From NCBI GenBank assembly GCA_009930305.1, contig RZYM01000001.1, forward strand, positions 62,001 through 126,000: 64,000 nt of DNA. The letters run 5' to 3'. The stretch is from Bacteroidia bacterium. Lineage in GTDB: Bacteria > Bacteroidota > Bacteroidia > Bacteroidales > Paludibacteraceae. This document shows, one piece after another, positions 1 through 8,174 of the stretch; position 1 is the first letter of the stretch, and the number at the start of each line of letters is the position of its first letter. A program made the translations under genes and the position numbers. The notes beneath the pieces were generated by a model that made no database searches, had not been told where the DNA came from, and saw nothing but the letters and a program-made list of their open reading frames with translations.

Positions 1-1112
1 CCTTTATCTTTTGGATATGCAGGTAATTCAGGATCCATTTTGTTTTTAATATATGGATCATTCCATGGATCTAGAATGAGTTCTGCGTATGGATCGCTAA
101 TCTGTAATGATCCGTCAACTAAATATTGAAAAGCATAATATTCTGATTTTGAAGGCAAATCGAAAGAGCACCAGAATAATACGGTTGCCAATGAATCTTG
201 CGATGGCTCCAATACTGATTTTGTCCAAACACTATCGCGTTTCATTTGATATGCTTCGTTCATCGACCAATCATTAAAATCGCCTAGAACATATACACTC
301 TGATTAAAAGGAGCACGAAGTACTAATGTGATAGTTGCAATATCACCGTTTATTGCTTTGTTTATCCCTTCTTTCATTCCTACTGGAACAGGTTCGTCTA
401 CAACTGGTGATTTAACGTATACAGCAAGACTATCTGAAGCTTCTCTTCCATCAATCTCAGCAGAAACCTTAATAGGAATATAACCATCTTCCGTTAGTTC
501 ATAATCATAGCTCAATACATTATTTGTAATTTCCGACCTAATAATGCCGTTTACAGTCAATTTAATGTTTGAAGACTCAGACACTTCAGCATTTATACTA
601 ATAGTCTCACCTTTTTCGTATACACTTTTGTCGGTTAGAGAAGTTATTTTTACGGCAAGTTCATCACTGTTGTATAATACATAAAAAATATCATTGCCCG
701 ATGCAGATTTACCTTCTTTACTTCCGTCTGCATTCCTAAATACAAACGCCAACTTAGTTACAACCTCACTTTCTTCTAAATTATAATATTGACGCATTCC
801 ACCTACTATGTGCAAATTCCACTTAGATTCGTCAATTTTAGTCAATTTATATTTATCAGAATTATCCAACCATGTAGGTGCATGCTTCCAATCATTGTCA
901 CTTGCACTTGCTGTTGTTATTACACCTGTATGTGCATAACATTCTGTTTCGCCAAGCATTGATCCATTTCCCAAAGATGCATCAAAAATCACATCAAATT
1001 CTTCTGTTCTGTCTTGCTTAATAAAAGCTGTTGGTGAAGTTGTAACTTGCGCATTTAGAGAAAAAAATAATCCCACAAATGAGATGCAAATTAGTAGTTT
1101 TTTTCTTTTCAT
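1..1112 (-). CDS. Secreted alpha-amylase-like protein, 5' part only
   Basis: The gene runs off the left edge; about 370 codons are visible from the ATG at 1112. The product begins with a signal peptide (MKRKKLLICISFVGLFFSLNA, cleavage near residue 21). It continues with beta-sandwich segments, including a CBM48-like stretch (YVLGDFNDW) and the linker DPYAELILDPWNDPYI that precedes the catalytic barrel in Bacteroidota GH13-type amylases. It probably degrades alpha-glucans outside the cytoplasm. The catalytic domain and any T9SS sorting tail lie outside the window, so enzyme class is inferred from the N-terminal architecture. It has its own promoter and is not part of the secDF transcript. Confidence 0.7.
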   Translation of the reverse strand, partial: MKRKKLLICISFVGLFFSLNAQVTTSPTAFIKQDRTEEFDVIFDASLGNGSMLGETECYAHTGVITTASASDNDWKHAPTWLDNSDKYKLTKIDESKWNLHIVGGMRQYYNLEESEVVTKLAFVFRNADGSKEGKSASGNDIFYVLYNSDELAVKITSLTDKSVYEKGETISINAEVSESSNIKLTVNGIIRSEITNNVLSYDYELTEDGYIPIKVSAEIDGREASDSLAVYVKSPVVDEPVPVGMKEGINKAINGDIATITLVLRAPFNQSVYVLGDFNDWSMNEAYQMKRDSVWTKSVLEPSQDSLATVLFWCSFDLPSKSEYYAFQYLVDGSLQISDPYAELILDPWNDPYIKNKMDPELPAYPKDK

Positions 1113-1141
1113 ATATTAAGGTTTGTTTGTAAATAACGTTG

Positions 1142-1170
1142 CAAGATACGATTTTTTTTGAGTAAAACAA
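1142..1170 (-). promoter_or_regulatory. Promoter of the amylase-like gene
   Basis: Read on the minus strand, TTTTG (ending at 1168) is followed after exactly 19 bases by TATCTTG (1148-1142), one T short of the Bacteroidota -7 consensus TAnnTTTG. The start codon lies about 30 bases downstream. The -33 element is embedded in the T tract of the secDF terminator. Confidence 0.55.
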
Positions 1171-1202
1171 AAAAAAGGGAGCCTAACTAAAGTCAGACTC
1201 CC
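1165..1202 (-). terminator. Rho-independent terminator of secDF
   Basis: On the minus strand an 11-bp stem with wobble pairs starts GGGAGTCTGAC (1202-1192), closes at 1187-1177, and is followed by a run of T. It lies 22 bases after the secDF stop. Confidence 0.8.
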
Positions 1203-1223
1203 TAAAATTTGTTCTAAAATATA

Positions 1224-4200
1224 CTATTTTGCAGGCGTTGCTGGCGCTGCTTGAACTGCTTTTGATTTTTTCTTTGCTATATCATAAGAGATAGGAACTG
1301 CGATAAATAATGTTGAGTACGTCCCTACTAATACACCAACCATTAATGCAAATACAAATCCGCGAATTGTTTCACCACCCAATATAAATATTACCAACAA
1401 AACTATAAAAGTAGAGAATGAGGTACTAAAAGTACGAATTAAGGTTGCATTTACTGCTTCATTAATAACCTCCTTTTGATTACGTTTAGGGAAGTTCGTT
1501 TTTAACTCACGCACACGATCAAATACTACCACGGTATCATTAATTGAATAACCGATTACCGTTAGAATTGCAGCAATAAATGACTGATCGATTTCCATTG
1601 AGAATGGCATAATGGTGTAAGCTAATGAATAAATACCCAAAATAAATAGAGTATCATGTACCAATGAACTTAATGCACCAACACTATATGAAACATTTCT
1701 GAAACGAACCAAGATATACAAGAAAATTCCCAACAATGAAAAGATTACAGCCATAAATGATGCATTCTTGATATCATCAGCAATAGCCGGACCTACTTTT
1801 TGTGAACTTTGTACACCTAAAGATGAAACATTAGCATCTGTAGACAATTCAGCCTTCCCGTTATCTACAATATATCCCTTAATAAACATTTCCTTTGACA
1901 CACCATTTTTTGCCAATTTTGGTTGTAAAGATTTATAGATAATGTCTTCAACTTCATCATCAATAGTTTTAGAGTCATCTGCAATCTTATAGTTTGTAGA
2001 AATACGGACTTGATTTTCATCACCGATAGTTATTACTGATACTGAAGCATCTGCAAATCCAGATTCCAACATTTGTTGAATTTCTTCTGTATTAACCTTT
2101 TCGGCGAAACGAACTACATAGTTACGACCACCTGTAAAGTCAACACCTTGATTTAATCCGCGAACCGAAAGAGACACTATTGCAATTAATATAAATGAAC
2201 CTGAAAGGATATAACCAAATTTGCGAATCTTGACCCAGTTTACATTAACACCTTGCAACAAGTTCCTTGAGAATGAAGTAACAAATGTCAACTTCGATAC
2301 AGAACCATTATCAACCATCTTATCGTAAATAACACGTGTAACAAACACAGCAGTAAAGAATGATGTTATAATACCGATTATCAATGTCGTTGCAAAACCT
2401 TTAATTGGGCCTGTACCAAAATAGAACAAAATGATACCGGTCAATAATGTTGTTAAGTTTGAATCAATAATTGCAGACAATGCATTTTTATAACCATCTG
2501 CAATTGCAGACTTGTGCGTTTTACCTGCTGCTAACTCTTCTTTGATACGTTCATAAATAAGTACGTTAGCATCGACTGCCATACCCATTGTCAAAACGAT
2601 ACCTGCAATACCGGGTAATGTTAATACTGCTTTGAATGATGCCAATATACCTACCAAGAAGAATACATTTGACAACAAAGCCGCATCTACTATTAAACCG
2701 GGTACCAAACCATACATTAAAATCATGTATAACATAACAACGATAAATGCTATCAAGAAAGACCACAAACCTTGAGTAATTGCCTCATGTCCCAAAGATG
2801 GTCCAACAACATCTTCTTGTACGATACGTGAAGGAGCAGGCATTTTACCTGACTTCAATACATTTGCTAAGTCTTTTGCTTCTTCGGTAGTGAAGTTACC
2901 TGAAATCTCAGAACGCCCACCTGATATTTCGCTATTAACTGTAGGGAATGAATAAACCATATCATCCAACACAATAGCTATGCTACGACCTATATTTTCT
3001 TTTGTTAAACGAGCCCATGTTTTCGCTCCTTCGGGATTCATAGTCATACTTACTGTAGAATTTGCAGAGTATTGACTCAAATCATTACGAGCATCTGTAA
3101 TTACATTACCACCAAGAGGTGCTTTACCATCACGATTTGTTACTTTAATTGCAACTAATTGGTATATTAATCCTTTTTCGTCAATTGGTTTAACAGTCCA
3201 ACGAAATGCTAAATCGCGTGGTAGTATTTCTTTTACTTGACGTAAGTTCAAGTATTCACTAACTTTAGCCGTATCACGAATACTAACCATAGCTATTGCA
3301 GGAGTAGGAATTAGTTGACCGCCATTTTGATTTATCATCATAATACTGAACAAAGGATTCTCTTTTGCAAATTGTTCCATCATTTTTGAAGAATCTTGAG
3401 CAGCAGCACCAATCTTTTCCAATTGAGCAGTTATAGAATCAGACTCACTAACAACTTCTTCTGATTTTGCTACTTCTGCTTTTGCTGTTTCTGTAGTTTT
3501 TGCAACTGAAGTAGTATCAGCTCCTTTCAAGTATTCGCGAACAGCAGCATTTGCAAGTTCTAATGAAGGATAAATTTCTGTTAAGTTATATGTTTCCCAA
3601 AATTCCAAACTTGCAGATCCTTGTAGCAATTTACGTACACGTTCAGGTTCTTTAATACCAGGTAATTCAATTAAAATACGTCCATTGGTTTCAAGACGTT
3701 GAATATTTGGTTGAACTACACCGAAACGGTCTATACGAGTACGCAATACATTAAATGAGTTATCCACTGTTGCCTGAACTTCTTGCTTCAAGACATCAAT
3801 AACTTCTTTATTGGTACTTTTTAAGAATATACGATCTTTTAAACCGAACGTAGTAAATACTGCAGAAAGACGAGCATTGGGATCTATTTCTTCGTAAGCC
3901 TCTTGGAATAATTCCAAAAAGTCTTTTTGACTAACAGCTTGACGTTCAATCGCTAAATTTATTGCTTTGTTAAAGGTTTCATCTTTGGTATTGCCTGATA
4001 ATGTTCTTACAATATCCGGAACAGATACTTCAAGAATAACATTCATACCGCCTTTTAAGTCAAGACCCATGTTAAGTTCGTTTTCACGACACTCTTTCAA
4101 GGTATATCCTAACCAAACCTTTTCTGTTGCCATTGAGTCCAAATAATGATACTCATTCATTTTGTTACCATTGGCATATTCGGCTGCCTTACTGCTGTAA

Positions 4201-4289
4201 TGCGCTGTTACTGCATTAAACGACAAGTAAAAAAGGCAGACCAACGCCAATGCGATGGCAAAAATCTTTACAAATCCCTTGTTCTGCAT
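1224..4289 (-). CDS. secDF: Protein translocase subunit SecDF (fused)
   Basis: A single 1021-residue fusion of SecD and SecF, the proton-driven accessory subunits of the Sec translocon in the inner membrane. A first membrane helix lies at about 7-27 and the SecD signature GLDLKGG at 75-81. A large periplasmic region leads to the SecD membrane block from about 505 (AVDANVLIYERIKEE near 565-585). SecF follows with GVDFTGGRNY near 712-722 and the second membrane block (GYSINDTVVVFDRVRE near 905-925). An Ala/Glu/Lys/Ser-rich insert at about 250-300 interrupts the SecD periplasmic region. The fused form is usual in Bacteroidota. It is a single-gene transcript with its own promoter and terminator. 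Confidence 0.97.
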   Translation of the reverse strand: MQNKGFVKIFAIALALVCLFYLSFNAVTAHYSSKAAEYANGNKMNEYHYLDSMATEKVWLGYTLKECRENELNMGLDLKGGMNVILEVSVPDIVRTLSGNTKDETFNKAINLAIERQAVSQKDFLELFQEAYEEIDPNARLSAVFTTFGLKDRIFLKSTNKEVIDVLKQEVQATVDNSFNVLRTRIDRFGVVQPNIQRLETNGRILIELPGIKEPERVRKLLQGSASLEFWETYNLTEIYPSLELANAAVREYLKGADTTSVAKTTETAKAEVAKSEEVVSESDSITAQLEKIGAAAQDSSKMMEQFAKENPLFSIMMINQNGGQLIPTPAIAMVSIRDTAKVSEYLNLRQVKEILPRDLAFRWTVKPIDEKGLIYQLVAIKVTNRDGKAPLGGNVITDARNDLSQYSANSTVSMTMNPEGAKTWARLTKENIGRSIAIVLDDMVYSFPTVNSEISGGRSEISGNFTTEEAKDLANVLKSGKMPAPSRIVQEDVVGPSLGHEAITQGLWSFLIAFIVVMLYMILMYGLVPGLIVDAALLSNVFFLVGILASFKAVLTLPGIAGIVLTMGMAVDANVLIYERIKEELAAGKTHKSAIADGYKNALSAIIDSNLTTLLTGIILFYFGTGPIKGFATTLIIGIITSFFTAVFVTRVIYDKMVDNGSVSKLTFVTSFSRNLLQGVNVNWVKIRKFGYILSGSFILIAIVSLSVRGLNQGVDFTGGRNYVVRFAEKVNTEEIQQMLESGFADASVSVITIGDENQVRISTNYKIADDSKTIDDEVEDIIYKSLQPKLAKNGVSKEMFIKGYIVDNGKAELSTDANVSSLGVQSSQKVGPAIADDIKNASFMAVIFSLLGIFLYILVRFRNVSYSVGALSSLVHDTLFILGIYSLAYTIMPFSMEIDQSFIAAILTVIGYSINDTVVVFDRVRELKTNFPKRNQKEVINEAVNATLIRTFSTSFSTFIVLLVIFILGGETIRGFVFALMVGVLVGTYSTLFIAVPISYDIAKKKSKAVQAAPATPAK

Positions 4290-4329
4290 ATTCGATTGAT
4301 ATTAAATGATTTTTACAAAAATTAGGGTG

Positions 4330-4360
4330 CAAATATACTCTATTTTTTATATTCGACCAA
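4330..4360 (-). promoter_or_regulatory. secDF promoter
   Basis: On the minus strand TTG (4360-4358), 20 bases, then TATATTTG (4337-4330), matching the Bacteroidota -33/-7 consensus, about 40 bases before the secDF ATG. Confidence 0.65.
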
Positions 4361-4418
4361 ACTTTAGTGTCTTGTTATGTTATTACGTAAATACTTCTTA
4401 AACTACAATGAAAAATAA

Positions 4419-5468
4419 TTAGATAATCAGCATTGCATCTCCATAAGCACCAAACTGATATTTTTCCTTTACTGCAACATCGTAAGCATGCATGACTTGA
4501 TCATAACCGCCAAAAGCAGCAACAAGCATAAGTAGTTGAGAATATGGAGTATATAAATTATTTACCATTGCAGTCGCAACAGTAAAGTCGTATGGAGGGA
4601 AGATGAACTTATTAGTCCAGCCATCAAATGGTTTGATTTTTCCTTCGGTACATACGGCTGTTTCTAGAGCGCGCATAACTGTAGTACCAACTGCACAGAC
4701 TTGACGTTTTTCGTCTTTTGCAGCATTAACAATTGATGCGGCTTGATCTGTAACAATCATCTGCTCAGAATCCATTTTATGTTTAGTCAGATCTTCTACA
4801 TCAATTTCTCTGAAATTACCTAAACCGGCATGCATTGTTACGAAAGAGAATTTTACACCTTTTATTTCCAAGCGTTTCATCAACTCCCGACTAAAATGTA
4901 AACTTGAAGCCGGTGCTACAACTGCACCTTCATTTTTTGCAAATATAGACTGATAACGTTCTGCATCTTCTGATTCAACAGGACGTTTAATAAAACGAGG
5001 AAGAGGAGTCTCTCCCATGCTGTATAGAGTCTCTTTAAATGTATCATGGTCTCCGTCAAATAAAAAACGCAATGTACGACCACGAGATGTTGTATTATCA
5101 ATAACCTCAGCTACTAATGAATCATCTTCACCGAAATACAATTTATTCCCTATTCTTATTTTACGAGCAGGATCTACAAGTACATCCCATAAACGTAAAT
5201 CAGGATTTAACTCACGTAATAAAAACACCTCAATTCTTGCTCCTGTTTTTTCTTTATTTCCATATAGACGAGCCGGGAAAACTTTGGTATCATTAAAAAC
5301 AAAAACATCATTCTCGTCAAAAAATCCAAGAACGTCTTTAAATACCTTGTGTTCAATCTCTCCTGTTTTACGATTTAATACCAAAAGACGAGACTCATCT
5401 CTATTGGCATATGGCTTTTGAGCGAATAACTCTTCAGGTAATTTGAACTTAAACTGAGATAACTTCAT
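4419..5468 (-). CDS. queA: tRNA queuosine synthesis ribosyltransferase-isomerase QueA
   Basis: 349 residues, full family length. QueA transfers and isomerises the ribosyl group of S-adenosylmethionine onto preQ1-modified tRNA to form epoxyqueuosine in GUN-anticodon tRNAs. Recognisable motifs are [11 protein letters not shown] (near 55-65), [23 protein letters not shown] and [11 protein letters not shown]. It is the last gene of the minus-strand cluster running from the YfhO-like gene to queA, 30 bases after the truB stop. The order truB-queA is common in Bacteroidales. No terminator stands out before the secDF promoter. Confidence 0.96.
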   Translation of the reverse strand: MKLSQFKFKLPEELFAQKPYANRDESRLLVLNRKTGEIEHKVFKDVLGFFDENDVFVFNDTKVFPARLYGNKEKTGARIEVFLLRELNPDLRLWDVLVDPARKIRIGNKLYFGEDDSLVAEVIDNTTSRGRTLRFLFDGDHDTFKETLYSMGETPLPRFIKRPVESEDAERYQSIFAKNEGAVVAPASSLHFSRELMKRLEIKGVKFSFVTMHAGLGNFREIDVEDLTKHKMDSEQMIVTDQAASIVNAAKDEKRQVCAVGTTVMRALETAVCTEGKIKPFDGWTNKFIFPPYDFTVATAMVNNLYTPYSQLLMLVAAFGGYDQVMHAYDVAVKEKYQFGAYGDAMLII

Positions 5469-5498
5469 AATACAAAAATGAATATTAATAAAAAATCA

Positions 5499-6203
5499 TT
5501 ATAACGAATTCACAACAGGAGGCAATGTGTCTATCATTGCTTTAAAATCATCAAAAGACATACATTTTTCTAATGTTATATTTCCTACTCTAGTTCTGCG
5601 CAAACCTACAAGATGCGCTCCACTTTGCAATGCTACACCAATATCGCGAGCTAATGCACGAATATATGTTCCTTTACTACACACAACTCTGATTTTTATA
5701 ATTGGCATTGAAAATTCCAATAACTCAATTGAATCAATCAAAAGTGGTTTTGCGCTTATTTCTACATCATCACCTTTACGTGCATATTCATAAGCGCGTT
5801 TGCCATTAATTTTAACTGCAGAATATGCTGGCGGCACTTGTCTTATTTCTCCTACAAAACCGGCCAATACATTCCTTAATAGCTCTTCTGTAATGTGCTC
5901 TGTTGGATATATCGCATCAATCTCTTTCTCCAAATCGAATGAAGGCGTCGTAGCGCCCAATTTCAACACTGCTTCATATTCCTTTGTTTGATATTGAAAT
6001 TCGTCAATCCTTTTTGTCGCTTTACCTGTACACAATATCATAACTCCGGTAGCCAATGGGTCTAAGGTCCCTGCATGACCTACTTTCAATTTCTTTACCC
6101 CTAAATAATTAGTAATCGCCCATCTTACTCTGTTTACAAGCAAAAATGATGTCCAATGTAAGGGTTTATCAAAGCAGAGTATTTCGCCTTCCTTAAAATC
6201 CAT
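5499..6203 (-). CDS. truB: tRNA pseudouridine(55) synthase TruB
   Basis: Makes pseudouridine-55 in the T loop of tRNAs. The catalytic motif GHAGTLDPLATGV carries Asp48, counted from the chosen start. I start at the ATG at 6203 (MDFKEGEILCFDKP), which fits the family N-terminus and sits one base after the uppP stop. An upstream ATG at 6221 would add MHILCD and overlap uppP. The product is 234 residues. The close packing with uppP implies co-transcription and probably coupled translation. Confidence 0.96.
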   Translation of the reverse strand: MDFKEGEILCFDKPLHWTSFLLVNRVRWAITNYLGVKKLKVGHAGTLDPLATGVMILCTGKATKRIDEFQYQTKEYEAVLKLGATTPSFDLEKEIDAIYPTEHITEELLRNVLAGFVGEIRQVPPAYSAVKINGKRAYEYARKGDDVEISAKPLLIDSIELLEFSMPIIKIRVVCSKGTYIRALARDIGVALQSGAHLVGLRRTRVGNITLEKCMSFDDFKAMIDTLPPVVNSL

Positions 6204-6204
6204 A

Positions 6205-6999
6205 TCACAAAGAATATGCAATTGCTATTCCACCTACAATCACACAATAAAGGGCAAAATATATCAATTTTCCTTTTTTTACAATATTAATCATAAAACG
6301 GCAAGCAATACAACCTGATACAAATGCTGCTGCAAATCCAATTATTAAAGACATATAAGAAATGTCCATTGGTGCACCTTCTTTTATCAAATCGATAAAT
6401 TCTAGAAATGCCTCGCCTAAAATAGGAACCAGTACCATCAAAAATGAGAATTGTGCCATATTCTCTTTTTTATTACCTAATAGCAAACCTGTTGCAATAG
6501 TTGTTCCCGAACGTGACAAACCTGGTAAAACTGCTACTGCTTGGCTTAAACCGATAATAAAAGCATCAATATATGAAATTTCACTTTTCTGACGAGGTTT
6601 TGCAAAATAAGCAAATGCTAGTAGCAATGCTGTTACTAATAAACAGATTCCTACCAATAATAAATCTTTCCCAAAAAAGCTTTCTACAGCATCCTTAAAA
6701 AATACGCCTACAACAAATACAGGTATCATAGAAACACATAATTTAGCTATATATGTTTTCTCAGGATTCCATGATTTTGTGGTAAATGTACCTTTAAACA
6801 ACAATGCGATTTCCTTCCATAGTATTACGATTGTACTCAGTACAGTAGCTGCATGAACTACAATTGCAAAGGTCAGATTTTTTTCTCCGGCTGTTCCAAA
6901 TAAAACTTGGCCTATTTCAAGATGTCCGCTACTGCTAACAGGCAAGAACTCCGTTAAGCCTTGCACCAAACCTAATAATAGGGCTTCATACCATTCCAT
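6205..6999 (-). CDS. uppP: Undecaprenyl-diphosphatase UppP/BacA
   Basis: 264-residue polytopic inner-membrane enzyme that dephosphorylates undecaprenyl diphosphate, recycling the lipid carrier for peptidoglycan and surface glycans. Both family signatures are present: an N-terminal [15 protein letters not shown] (about 15-29) and [16 protein letters not shown] in the second half (about 155-170), together forming the phosphatase site. Seven to eight hydrophobic segments are visible. It lies between DUF3098 and truB in the envelope/tRNA cluster. Family members can confer bacitracin tolerance. Confidence 0.97.
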   Translation of the reverse strand: MEWYEALLLGLVQGLTEFLPVSSSGHLEIGQVLFGTAGEKNLTFAIVVHAATVLSTIVILWKEIALLFKGTFTTKSWNPEKTYIAKLCVSMIPVFVVGVFFKDAVESFFGKDLLLVGICLLVTALLLAFAYFAKPRQKSEISYIDAFIIGLSQAVAVLPGLSRSGTTIATGLLLGNKKENMAQFSFLMVLVPILGEAFLEFIDLIKEGAPMDISYMSLIIGFAAAFVSGCIACRFMINIVKKGKLIYFALYCVIVGGIAIAYSL

Positions 7000-7002
7000 A
7001 TA

Positions 7003-7263
7003 TTATTCCTTATTTTCTTTATTTTGTTTAGGACTATAGCAAATTGCCACAATAATTGATAAAAAACCGAAGAAAACAACCATGGGGGCTATAACTATCC
7101 GGCGGAAACTGAATATATCAGGTTCAAAAGTATCCGGTCCTGAATTGTTGCCAATCAACATCAATGCTAATCCAACAACAATAATCAACACTCCAATACC
7201 CATTAGCCATATATTTTTACGCGCTAAGCGAAAATTCAAATTATCCTCATTATTATTATTCAT
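7003..7263 (-). CDS. DUF3098 small membrane protein
   Basis: 86 residues from the ATG at 7263. An in-frame GTG at 7296 would add 11 residues, but MNNNNEDNLNFRLARKN fits the family start better. Two membrane helices (about 16-36 and 52-75) flank a loop with FSFRRIVIAP, the DUF3098 pattern. The function is unknown. In Bacteroidota it is regularly found between ftsX and uppP, as here, which suggests a role in envelope assembly or division; that is inference from context only. Confidence 0.85.
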   Translation of the reverse strand: MNNNNEDNLNFRLARKNIWLMGIGVLIIVVGLALMLIGNNSGPDTFEPDIFSFRRIVIAPMVVFFGFLSIIVAICYSPKQNKENKE

Positions 7264-7298
7264 ATTGAAACTTATTATTATTGAACAAAAGGACACTC

Positions 7299-8174
7299 TT
7301 AAATATAATACATATCATCTATGGTCAGACGCAAATATTTGCTAACAGATAAATATGTCGCAATTATCGTAATTACTACACCTGCCAATATCATTACAAA
7401 GAATGAAACCAAAAGAGTGTTCAACATTTCTGTTGTAAGTAGTGTTGATATTTCCGATTGAGCCCAGAATAAAATACCTGAAAGCATACCCATTGCTATG
7501 ACTGCGGACAAAATTCCGGTTACTGCACCCTGTAGTAAGAATGGGCGTCTGATAAATGAGCTTGTTGCACCAACAAGTTTCATTGTATGTATCAAGAAAC
7601 GTTTTGCATAAACACTTAAACGAACAGTATTGCTTATTAATGCATACGATATAAGCAATAATAGTATTGAGAACACAGAAAGTACAGCTGATACACGCTT
7701 TACGTTATCGTTTACAGCCTCTATCAAATTCTTTTGATATATAACTTCTTTCACTTCAGGCATACGACGAAGTTCTGTGTCAATTTGAGCAATACTATCA
7801 TTATTTGCATATTCCGAATGTAATTTCATTTCGATAGATGCCAACAAAGGATTATAACCTAAAAATTCGACAGGATCTTGGCCTAACTCCTCGGCCAATT
7901 CTTTCGATGCTGCCTCTTTATCTATGTACTCTGTTGATTTTACATAGTTTGATGCATCTAATGTTTTAAGAAGTTTCTGTACATCAGCATCTTTAACATT
8001 ATCTTTAAGTACTACCGATAAAGTTAGGTTTTCTCGAACAAGTACTGATAATTCACCTGCCATCAATAACAATGCAGTGGTAACGCCTATTAAGAAAATA
8101 ACCAATGAAATACTGATTATGGAGGTTAAACGCGAATTAAAAAGATGATTCGCAGCTATTTTAGATTTATTCAT
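7299..8174 (-). CDS. ftsX: Cell division permease-like protein FtsX
   Basis: 291 residues. FtsX is the membrane partner of the ATPase FtsE and activates peptidoglycan hydrolases at the septum. An N-terminal cytoplasmic tail leads to TM1 (about 18-38), an extracytoplasmic domain (about 40-165) and three further helices (about 170-190, 215-240, 260-285), the standard FtsX topology. The cytoplasmic segment contains LVGATSSFIRRPFLLQG, as in the family. No ftsE is in this window. The start overlaps the 3' end of the upstream YfhO-like gene by 8 bases. Confidence 0.93.
   Translation of the reverse strand: MNKSKIAANHLFNSRLTSIISISLVIFLIGVTTALLLMAGELSVLVRENLTLSVVLKDNVKDADVQKLLKTLDASNYVKSTEYIDKEAASKELAEELGQDPVEFLGYNPLLASIEMKLHSEYANNDSIAQIDTELRRMPEVKEVIYQKNLIEAVNDNVKRVSAVLSVFSILLLLISYALISNTVRLSVYAKRFLIHTMKLVGATSSFIRRPFLLQGAVTGILSAVIAMGMLSGILFWAQSEISTLLTTEMLNTLLVSFFVMILAGVVITIIATYLSVSKYLRLTIDDMYYI

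Noticed and set aside
5017-5421. Plus-strand frame opposite queA (134 codons)
   Set aside because: Antisense shadow of a conserved gene with low-complexity translation and no promoter.
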